From NCBI RefSeq assembly GCF_025698545.1, contig NC_068567.1, forward strand, positions 434,001-498,000: a DNA stretch of 64,000 nucleotides, in the 5' to 3' direction. A model generated the notes under the pieces. The model was not told the DNA's origin. It made no database searches and saw only the letters and a program-made list of their open reading frames with translations. The translations under genes and the position numbers were made by a program. Positions 43,533 to 54,742 of this stretch are shown here, in pieces (position 1 is the first letter of the stretch; the number at the start of each line of letters is the position of its first letter). The stretch comes from Gossypium raimondii (taxonomy: Eukaryota > Streptophyta > Magnoliopsida > Malvales > Malvaceae).

Positions 43533-43922
43533 TAGAGGTGTCCGCTCGAAGCATGAGAGGATTCGGGTAAAAATATAGGACCGAAATATAGGTTTGGGTA
43601 AAAAAACGGAGTCCGTTTAGAAAATGGGCCAGGCCTCGGGCACTACTTTTTTGGCCCGGGCCGAATATAATAAATATATATTTTTATTTTTTTAATTTTA
43701 AAATATTTTTAAAATATTTTTAAAATACTTTTTTTGTTTTTTATTTTAAAAATAATTTTTTGGTGTTTTATTAAAAAAATAGGCCGGGCCGAGACCGGAC
43801 TTAGGAATTTTTACCCGGGCCAAGCCTGGACAAAATTTCAGACCCATATTTCGGGCCAGGCCGGGCTGGGCTCGAGCCTAGGACACGGGCCAAAATTTTG
43901 GCCCAGCCCATGAGCACCTCCA
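43533..43922. mobile_element. hAT-type MITE, second copy, with target duplication and empty site
   Basis: Ends TAGAGGTGTCCGCTCG and CCCATGAGCACCTCCA. Flanks CACGTAGC (43525-43532) and CACGTAAC (43923-43930) form an 8-bp duplication with one mismatch. The paralogous site at about 33445 reads TACACGTAACCAACC without insertion. The interior has the GGCCCGGGCC blocks of the family. Confidence 0.87.
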
Positions 43923-43999
43923 CACGTAACCAACCTAATATGATAATCGTTTGGGTAAATTATTATCATTTTTTGATCAATGGGATAATTACAAATAAA

Positions 44000-44465
44000 T
44001 AAATATTATAAATATTATAAATAAATATTATATAAATATTTATATTTATGTAGAAAACAATAGATTTAAACAAAATAAATTAAATAAATATTTATATCTA
44101 TTTAAAACATTAAATCTGGAAAAACAATTAAGAGAATCGAGTTTTACTAGATCTTGAGGTCTGTTTTCACAGTTTCTTTAGGATAAATTCGGCCACTCAT
44201 ATGCTACTTGAAGAAACGTTGATCGTATGTCTCCTAAGATACAACAACAAAATGATCGCGATAGTAGTACCAATGCAATGATCAAGAACAAACATTGTCT
44301 TCTTCTATTATCGAAACGTTTGAAAATTTGGAGGAAAAAATTCGTTGTGTCTTTAAAAAATTTTGCTGTATTTTTAAGTTTTTATAGGCATTAAGTATGG
44401 AGGAATTTTAGAAATTTCTATAAATAAATATATAAATTTGCATTAAAGGAGCCTTTAGATCAATT
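44000..44465. repeat. LTR-like repeat, diverged copy
   Basis: Collinear with 33570-34010 (GAGTTTTACTAGATCTTGAG, ATGCTACTTGAAGAAACG, TTGCATTAAAGGAGCC). Part of the duplicated debris block. Confidence 0.5.
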
Positions 44466-44784
44466 TGATTGGAATCAAATCAAATCGAGATATTTATCTT
44501 TATATATAATTGTTTCTATTATTGGTTAAATTATTTGACAGAGAAGAGCTTTTAGGAATGATTTTGAACCCATTCTTAGTGCACATTTAAATTAATAATT
44601 TAGTTGTCAAATAAATTGGTGGTTCATTTGTCATTTATGCTCTGTAATTGTCTCTTCCGCCTTCGTTTCGATTATAAACAAATAACCCTTTGATCCTTCC
44701 TTAAAACGAAGTTTAAAGGAATGTAAAATACAAAGTAGGAGTGAATGTGATATATCTATTTTTTTTTTTATGTTGTTTCACCAG

Positions 44785-45598
44785 AAAATGAAGATGAAAA
44801 GTGTCTTGATATATCTTTGAACTCCATCACTAATGTTCTAGAGAGGAATGATGCAGGAGAAGCCACAATAATAGAGCACTTCAAGCATATGGTGATAAAT
44901 GTTGTGATGGGTGCATGTTGCTAATCTCGGCTTCATTCTACTATTGCTTTCAGTGTCAATTCTTTCTTCATAAAGCTTGTGCTGAACTACCAAAGATGAA
45001 GCCTGTTTGGCATCATGGATGCCAAATTAGAAACTTCAGACAACATTTTCAAATGTGAAATTTGTTGTTTCCTTTCTAATGGCTTTGCCTACAAATGTCC
45101 CGATGCTCTAACATGTCCAGGACATGAACATCCCCTTCTTTTCTATTATGATTTTTACGGGCAGTGTTGTGCTTGTGGTGAGGATATAAAAGTGGCATTC
45201 AACTGCAAGGATTGCAATTATTCTGTAGATCCTTACTGTATGCTACTACTACCTAGAGCCAGACACAAATGTTATGAGCATCTTCTTGCACTCAGTTATC
45301 ACGAGATAAATGATTATTCAGAACATCATTACTGTAACATTTGTGAGCGAAAAAGAGATCCGAAGAGCTGGTTTTATCATTGCACAACTTGTGACACAGC
45401 ATCAAAGAAGGGGATCATCCGCACCCTCTCACATTTGTGAAGAAGATAAATTACTACCCTGAATGCACTAAATGTGGAGAACCCTGTGAAGAGCTCGCTC
45501 TTGAATGTGCGGAACAAGAGTGCAACTATCTCGTTCACTGGAAATGTGTGAAACCATATGGCTCTGTATATGCATGCTTGATAGGTAGAGACTTTTAA
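44785..45598 (+). pseudogene. DC1 gene relic, copy 3
   Basis: Paralogue of 34312-35216, also beginning after TTTCACCAG. One extra base after ATGGATGCCAAAT shifts the frame, about 50 bases encoding the NECGGHVCLRC region are missing, and the module after CDTA is broken. The later stretch CTKCGEPCEELALECAEQEC is readable in another frame. It has no hAT insertion, so it provides the empty site for 35217-35675. Confidence 0.85.
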
Positions 45599-45879
45599 TT
45601 AACATTTTAGTCGTAAGTTGAAATAATGTAATTTAGCCAATTGATTGGGTTGAAACTTGTGTGGTTTGAATTGCTTATGGTTGTGTAGTTACTTTAAATT
45701 TTTTAAATTTTAAATTAATAAAAGTGGAATTATACTTTGGTTCCCTAATAATAATAAAAATTTGATTTAATCATTTAAAAGCCATAATGATATAGACTAT
45801 TCAAATAGTGAAATTACATTTTTACTATCGTAAAAAATTAAATTTAATTTCTGATCCTCTAAAAGGAAATTCTGCCTTT
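45599..45879. other. Spacer
   Basis: The start is shared with the flanks of the other DC1 relics. The rest (45690-45860) resembles the 3' end of a foldback repeat (CATTTTTACTATCGTAAAAA). No gene. Confidence 0.4.
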
Positions 45880-46098
45880 GCCCCTGGTCCTTGGTGAACA
45901 CTTCCATTCCTCAAACTCGGGAGTCTCATTGAAGCACATTACATTCATGAGCACCCTATCATTGTTGTTAAGAAAATTTATTACTATCCAAATTGTAGTA
46001 AATGTGGTAAGCCCTATTTGGATTTGGCTGTCGAATGTACTAGATGCAACTTCATTGTCCATGATAACAAGTTCTCTTCTTCAGATTGGGAGGACTAA
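45880..46098 (+). pseudogene. DC1 C-terminal fragment
   Basis: In broken frames it encodes VLGEHF..FLKLGS, then HEHPIIVVKKIYYYPNCSKC with GKPYLDLAVECTRCNFIVHD. This is the last DC1 module of another family member, more distant from the local genes than the other relics. No start or upstream part. Confidence 0.7.
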
Positions 46099-46490
46099 GG
46101 TGGCGCTGTGGTGACTATACTCCAGAATCACCACTTTTCTTTGCCGGAGAACACAGAGTAATGCTGATTGTATTTATTATCCAAACTAGGTTTCCTATTT
46201 GAAGTTGAAATGTAAGGGAAGCATGTTTTAAGTTGGAAAAGAAATTCAAATCTCAGAATCGGCAAACATGAAAATGTTATTTACAAATATTGGGCCGTGG
46301 GTTCTGGGAGCCCACTTGTTTATGTGTGCCCTGCTCTTTATGTTTTAGGGGCAGCAAACTATCAGCGACCCTCTGCCTCTGCCTCTTCCTGAGTCATTAT
46401 CTGTCTTCACTTGTATTATTGTTTTCCCATTGACACTTTGCTCCCAAAATCAAGCTTTTTCCTTTATTTATATTGCTTGGGGAAGCAAAA

Positions 46491-49223
46491 ATGGTGGGGT
46501 CTAACAATTATGGCCACCAACATCCCCTGCTTCTTATCTTGAATGAAGATCAGCAGCTGAATGTAGCTAAGTGCTCAAGGTGTCGCGAGAAGGTGTCAAC
46601 TCCATGTTTTAGCTGTGCCCAGGATTGTGGGTTTTACCTTCACAAGGTATGTGCTGAGGCGCCTTTGGAGCTTAATCACCCTTTTCATTCTGATCATCCT
46701 CTTCTTCTTATGCAAAATCCACCTTATCCATCTGGAGGGTATTATTGCAATTTTTGCGGTAAATACGGTAATGAGTTTGTTTATCACTGCTCTTGCGATT
46801 TTGACTTTCATATTAAATGTGCTTTGTTTACATTTAATATTGCTGAGAATAATTTGAAAGAGCTTGAGCATGTTTCCCTTCAAGATGAAGAACTTGAAGA
46901 TGATAGTAAGTGCTTTGGGTGTTGGGAACCATTAGCAAAGTATACACACTTTTCTCCTGACTGTGGATTTAATTTACATGACAAATGCGCTGAGCTTCCC
47001 TTCAAACTGAATCTTGAGTGCCATCGCGAACATCCTCTTGTTCTACAATTTAATAGCCAACGGCTCTCTTGCAAGATATGCAGAAAAAGCAATCAACAAG
47101 CTCTAGGATTTTTTTATGGTTGTTCTCCTTGTGAGTTTGTTGTTCACATTGAATGTGCATCACAATCACCATTACAAGTTATTAAGAGTACAAGTCATGA
47201 ACATCCATTTACCTTGTTTAACGGGCACCAACATCCCCTGTTTCTTATGTTGAATCAAGAGCAGCTGATGGATAATCAAAGGGGTGTAACTGATTGCTCG
47301 AGATGTGGGGAGAAGGCGTCTGCTCCATGTTTTTGCTGTGCGGAGCACTGTGGGTTTTATCTTCATAAGGTATGTGCCGAGGCACCTTTGGAGCTTAATC
47401 ATCCTTTTCATCTCAACCATCCTCTTCTTATGCAAAATGCACCGTATTCATCTGGAATGTACATTTGCAATTTTTGCAATAAATCTGGTCACAAGTCTGT
47501 TTATCGCTGCTCTTCTTGTGAATTGGACTTTCATATTAAATGTGCTTTGTTTACATTTAATATTGCTGAGAATAATTTGAAAGAGCTTGAGCATGTTGCC
47601 CTTCAACATCCATTGATTCCCACTGAAAATGGTGGTGAAAAACTTAAAGATGTTTCTAAGTGCTTTGGGTGCCGGGAACCATTAGCAAATTATACACACT
47701 TTTCTCCTTGCCGTGGGTTTAACTTACATGAGAAATGCACTGAGATTCCTTTCAAATTGAAGCATGTGTGTCATCGTAAGCATCCTCTTGTCCTACAATT
47801 TAATAGCGAACGGCTCTCTTGCAAGATATGCTGCCAGGTAACAAGGCGAAGAGGATTTGTTTATGGATGTTCTCCTTGTAAGTTTGTTGTTCACATTGAA
47901 TGTGCATCACAATCACCATTACAAGTTATTAAGAGTACAAATCATGAACATCCATTCACCTTGTCGTTGAGACAAGTTCCATTCACATGTGATGGGTGTG
48001 GCACTGAAGGAAATCATGTTGCCTATACATGTGGTACATGCAACATTACAATCCATAAAAATTGCATTTCATTGCCTCGCATTATCAAAAGTAAGTGGCA
48101 TGACCATCGCCTTGTTCACACATATTTCCATCACATAGAAGATTTTAGGGTTTTGAATTGCCTAATATGCCATGATGAAGTCAATACAGAGCATGGTAGT
48201 TACTATTGTTCAAAGTGCAACGGTATATTCCATGTGAAGTGTGTAATGAAGGATAAAGATTCATATGAAATAGTAGAAAATGAAGATGAGATTGAGATGC
48301 CCATTGAAAGTTCCATCATTGTTATTGAGAGCAACGATGCTGGAGAAGCTACAAAAATAAATCATTTCAAGCATATGCATAATCTAATGTTAGGTCCCTT
48401 TGTTGGAGGATATGAAAATAGTTGCGACGGGTGTATGTTGCCAATCTCGGATCCGTTTTACTACTGTTCAGAATGTGCTTTTTTTCTTCATAAAGCGTGT
48501 GCCGAGTTACCTAAGATGAAGAATGTTTGGTATCATGATTGCAAAGAGCCTCTAGCCCTTATTTCTGACAAAGCTTTTTATTGTCGACGATGTTGGGGCA
48601 TATCTAATGCCTTTGGTTATGAATGTTGTGGATGTGAGGAAAAAATATGTCTCCGATGTGTGATTGCTCTTACTCCTGGTGCTCGAACTTGTTTGAAACA
48701 TGAACACCCCATCTTTTACTACACAAAGCACAATGGGAAATGCAATGCTTGTGGTAGGACTACACAGTCGGCATTCTGTTGTAAGGATTGCAATTTTGTG
48801 CTACATCTTCGTTGTTTTTCACTTCCAATTATAGCTCGTCACAAATGCGATGAGCATCTTCTTTCACTCACTGATCATGATGATAACTGTTATTCAGAAA
48901 ATCATTATTGTGATATCTGTGAAGAAAGTCGAGATCCAAATCATTGGTTTTATAATTGTTCAACATGTGATACTTCTGCTCATGTTAATTGTGTTCTTGG
49001 ACCATATCCATTCCTCAAACTCGGGAGCATTCATGAAGGAAATGATCATCCACACCCACTCACCATTGTGAAGAAGAAGTATTACTACCCAGATTGTGAT
49101 AAATGTGGTAGGGCTTGTGTAGATGTGGCTCTTGAATGCTCAAAGTCGGAGTGCAAATATATTGTCCACTGGGATTGTGTGGTACCCTATAGTCTACGGA
49201 GTTTTTGGGGGCTGTTCGAGTAG
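46491..49223 (+). CDS. DC1 domain protein, gene 2
   Basis: A 910-aa Cys/His-rich DC1 protein with two 240-residue units followed by the seven-module C-terminal part. Start at the first ATG (MVGSNNYGHQHPLLLILNED); the open frame continues a little upstream without ATG. The first unit is the most diverged of the array (QQLNVAKCSRCREKVSTPCF, GGYYCNFCGKYGNEFVYHCS, CRKSNQQALGFFYGCSPC), while the second unit and C-terminus are nearly identical to genes 1, 3 and 4, which suggests gene conversion. It ends LRSFWGLFE. The upstream sequence shares CTGCCTCTGCCTCT and GCTCCCAAAATCAAGCTTTT with gene 1. All ligands look present. The hydrophobic tail frame at 49268-49372 lies beyond the stop. Confidence 0.9.
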   Translation: MVGSNNYGHQHPLLLILNEDQQLNVAKCSRCREKVSTPCFSCAQDCGFYLHKVCAEAPLELNHPFHSDHPLLLMQNPPYPSGGYYCNFCGKYGNEFVYHCSCDFDFHIKCALFTFNIAENNLKELEHVSLQDEELEDDSKCFGCWEPLAKYTHFSPDCGFNLHDKCAELPFKLNLECHREHPLVLQFNSQRLSCKICRKSNQQALGFFYGCSPCEFVVHIECASQSPLQVIKSTSHEHPFTLFNGHQHPLFLMLNQEQLMDNQRGVTDCSRCGEKASAPCFCCAEHCGFYLHKVCAEAPLELNHPFHLNHPLLMQNAPYSSGMYICNFCNKSGHKSVYRCSSCELDFHIKCALFTFNIAENNLKELEHVALQHPLIPTENGGEKLKDVSKCFGCREPLANYTHFSPCRGFNLHEKCTEIPFKLKHVCHRKHPLVLQFNSERLSCKICCQVTRRRGFVYGCSPCKFVVHIECASQSPLQVIKSTNHEHPFTLSLRQVPFTCDGCGTEGNHVAYTCGTCNITIHKNCISLPRIIKSKWHDHRLVHTYFHHIEDFRVLNCLICHDEVNTEHGSYYCSKCNGIFHVKCVMKDKDSYEIVENEDEIEMPIESSIIVIESNDAGEATKINHFKHMHNLMLGPFVGGYENSCDGCMLPISDPFYYCSECAFFLHKACAELPKMKNVWYHDCKEPLALISDKAFYCRRCWGISNAFGYECCGCEEKICLRCVIALTPGARTCLKHEHPIFYYTKHNGKCNACGRTTQSAFCCKDCNFVLHLRCFSLPIIARHKCDEHLLSLTDHDDNCYSENHYCDICEESRDPNHWFYNCSTCDTSAHVNCVLGPYPFLKLGSIHEGNDHPHPLTIVKKKYYYPDCDKCGRACVDVALECSKSECKYIVHWDCVVPYSLRSFWGLFE

Positions 49224-49715
49224 TAATTCAGATGTAATCATATTTGAAATCTGCCACTTCATTTGCAGGAAAACTCAAGACTGGAAAACAGGGTTTGATC
49301 TTTGTCATGTTACTTGTGATAGTAGTTATTGTTGTAACTGTAATTTGGTTTTTTCGACTTTTTAAGTTATAAATAAATGTCATGTAAAAATCTGAGCTGA
49401 AACTTGTGAGGTTTGATTGTTGATTTTAGAATTTCTTATAATTTGGGAGTGTGATTGTGCGTCTGTAACAGATAAACTGAAATTACTACAGTTCCAAATA
49501 AAATTGAAGGATTAGTGTATTCTTTTTTCCATAAAAAATATATATTAAGACAAAAAAGAAAATGCAAAGCCGAGAAAGGTCATCATCCACACAATTTCAC
49601 AACAGCTCAAACCAGTAATCAATGGAAGGAGTGATTATGGCCCAAACACTGCAATAGCTTAACCAAGAATGACAATAAACATGGATCCCATCTGCCCGCT
49701 TCGACTTTGGGATTC
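49224..49715. other. 3' flank of DC1 gene 2
   Basis: Hydrophobic tail frame (49268-49372), 3' UTR with AATAAATG, then the shared flank block (from 49470) ending abruptly at CTTTGGGATTC (49716), where a DC1 fragment is inserted. Confidence 0.6.
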
Positions 49716-49980
49716 AACATGTGATACTTCTGCTCATGTTTGTTGTGTTCTTGGAAATTATTTATTCCTCAAACTCAAGAGCCTTTATGAAGAAAATGAT
49801 CATCCACACCCACTCACCATTGTGAAGAAGAAGTATTACTACTCAGATTGTGATAAATGCGGTGAGCCTTGTGTAGATGTGGCTCTTGAATGCTCAAAGT
49901 CGGAGTGCAAATATATTGTCCACTGGTATTGTGTAACACCTGTTCATCTACGGAGTTATTGGGCGTGGTACAAGTGGTAA
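49716..49980 (+). pseudogene. DC1 3'-end fragment inserted in the flank repeat
   Basis: Encodes STCDTSAHVCCVLGNYLFLK, then KKKYYYSDCDKCGEPCVDVA and ends RSYWAWYKW-stop, the last 1.5 DC1 modules. The flanking repeat resumes at about 50391 (CTTTGGGATTCC), so the fragment plus its 3' flank is a ~675-bp nested duplication. Compare the uninterrupted copy at about 57970-57985. It has no start codon of its own in a sensible context. Confidence 0.82.
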
Positions 49981-50499
49981 TTCAGATGTAATCATATTTG
50001 AAATCTGCCACTTCATTTGCAGGAAAACTCAAGGCTGGAAAACAGGGCTACTTGTGATATTAGTTATTGTTGCAACTGTAATTTGGTTTTTCTGACTTTT
50101 TAAGTTTTAAATAAATGTCATGTAAAAATCTGGAGCTGAAAGTTGTGAGGTTTGACTATTGATTGTACTTTTTAAGTTTTAGAATTTCTTGGTTTCCTTA
50201 TATAAGCTTTTTCTGAAATTATTTCTCTGTTGCTGCAATAAAATTAGGTTTAACGTTTAGCTCAATGTATTAGATAAAGTAAGAAGGACCTGTCGCCTTC
50301 AAAAAACCAAACATGTCTTTTAATGATATATTTCGCATATTAAAATATTATTGCAGAAATTGATTAAAAAACTGATTAAACAAACTTTGGGATTCCATTC
50401 CCCACACCTAATGTTTTAGCTATTTTTCCATCTCTTTTTCACTCTCTTATATCACAACCTCGTATCTAATTTCCTTGCTTGTCTTGTCTTGTCTGGGAT

Positions 50500-50945
50500 G
50501 GGGTTGGAGTTTAGAGAAGTTGAGAGAACAAAATACAGAGAAAACAAAGAAAAATACTCAGCAGAAATTTTTTGACTGCTATCAAATTTTCATTCAACAA
50601 GAAATACAATATATATACACGGGTGTAGTGGTTACAAGAAAGTCAACAAACCTCACTAATACACTTTGAAAATACAAATACATAGCTTGTACATAAACAT
50701 CAAATCATCACTAATTCTGCTTATCTAACAAGTGACCTTAGCAAGCAGACTAATACAAAAATCATCAGCAGCATATGCGAACCTTTCTTCAAATACATCA
50801 AGTGGTTCGCCAACAACACATAAGCCCACACTCTGATGAGCTCGCTACTAGACTGAGCTTGCAGCTTTGGTGGAGCTTGCAGCTTTGGTGAGCTCACAAT
50901 TTCATAGGAAGAGTTCGCCACTACAGAAATGACCACTTCGCAACA
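50500..50945 (-). mobile_element. Copia LTR, partial
   Basis: On the minus strand the LTR starts TGTTGCGAAGTGGTC at 50945, directly after a purine tract AAGGAGGAG and the end of a Copia polyprotein. It includes two copies of AGCTTGCAGCTTTGGTG (plus strand), and its far part runs through AACCTCACTAATACAC to the shared block at about 50500. The outer end is not resolved. Related copies are at 58100-58455 and 63893-64000. Confidence 0.6.
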
Positions 50946-51105
50946 CTCCTCCTTGGCCATAATGCTGTGAACTCCAATATCTTATCTTAGCCTCTATAAC
51001 CTCATTCTTCCAAGAGGTTTTGTGAGAATATTAGCAAGTTGGACATATGAACTACAATGAACCAGTTTCACCTCATTCGATTGCTCAACTTCTCTAGAAA
51101 GTCCT
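50946..51105 (-). pseudogene. End of a Ty1/Copia polyprotein with polypurine tract
   Basis: The minus-strand frame from 51105 to the stop at 50994 reads EVEQSNEVKLVHCSSYVQLA then NILTKPLGRMRL-stop. This is the C-terminal end of Copia RNase H, with the usual ADIxTKPL signature changed to ANILTKPL. The PPT-like AAGGAGGAG and the LTR start follow. Confidence 0.72.
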
Positions 51106-51249
51106 AGGTCTTAGGTAACATTACTTGTAGGTCGTAGGACTTTTATAGTAAGTGCATTGGGCTCATCGAGTTCCCAACAAAAACCAAGACAGCAAAGAAA
51201 TCTAACAGGCCTGGTCACAGATGAGCTATAGTGATAATTGATTTAATGT

Positions 51250-52010
51250 TGATCCTACTAATATGAATCCATATCCGACTAACCTAGTTTGACCATAAAA
51301 ATTAACAATTTAAATCAGAAATAACAATAACACAAAAAGATTTAAACCAGTCCGAATCCCAAACCCAAGATTCTTCAAATTCTCAAAATTAAAATATTCG
51401 AATTATTTTGATTCGGGTTAGTTTCACGTTCAAATCAATTTTAATTTCAGATCATTTCAAAATTGATCATTTTAGACTAATATTGAATGGTGTTGGGTTA
51501 TTTTTTTAGTCAAATCGGGTTTTGAAATTTTTGAATCATTTTGGTTCGGGTTAGTTTCAAGTTCAAATCATTTTAGGTTCAAGTCATTGGTCTCGGATAA
51601 TTCCGGGCTCATATTGAACGATGTTGGATAACTTTTTAGTCAAATCGAGATTAAAATTTCTAAATCATTTTGGTTCAGGTTAGGTTCAAGTTAGTTTCGG
51701 TTCAAATCAATTTCGGATTTGATCATTTTGGGCTCATATTGAATGGTGTTGGATTATCTTTTTTTGTCAAATCAGGTTTTAAATTTTCCAGATCATTTTG
51801 ATTCCAGTTAGTTTCAAGTTTAAATCAATTTTGATTTCAGATTTGATCATTTCAAGTTCATATAGAATGGTGTTGGATTATTTTTTAATCAAATCGGGTT
51901 TTAAGATTTTCAGATCATTTTCGTTCGAGTTAATTCCCGGTTCAAATCAAATTCGATTTCAGTTCATTTTGAGCTCATATTTAACCGTGTTGGATTAATT
52001 TTTTTAATCA
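51250..52010. repeat. Minisatellite, ~124-bp period, about five units
   Basis: The marker TGTTGG recurs at 51491, 51622, 51747, 51871 and 51988. Each unit carries AGTCAAATCGGGTTTT, ATCATTTTGGTTCGGGTTAG, TTCAAGTTCAAATCA and a GGCTCATATTGAA block. A paralogous array is at 58980-59760. Confidence 0.82.
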
Positions 52011-52211
52011 AATCAAACCATATATAATTTGTATTCAATTTGATAAAATCGAATTTTTAAATTCAAATCAAATTTAACCTATCACACCAATCACAATTTT
52101 TTTAAAAATAAATAACTGAACCGAATTGAAATCAACCCCAAATATCTCTCCTATAAATTACTAGCCACTTTGTAAATCTAGATCTCTCCATAGTATTCAT
52201 TACCAAGGAAA
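52011..52211 (+). promoter_or_regulatory. 5' flank of truncated reductase
   Basis: AT-rich sequence with a TATA-like CTATAAATTA at about 52151, some 60 bases before the ATG. This spacing would suit a short 5' UTR. It is unlike the promoter block of genes A and B. Confidence 0.4.
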
Positions 52212-54684
<2,473 letters not shown>

Positions 54685-54742
54685 TAAAAGCATTGACTAG
54701 CTAATTGAGTTTACCTCTGTTTAGGGTTTAGAGGAAGGAGAA

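Noticed and set aside
50721..50960. Minus-strand 79-residue frame starting MAKEECCEVVIS
   Set aside because: It runs from the polypurine tract into a Copia LTR. It is not a gene.
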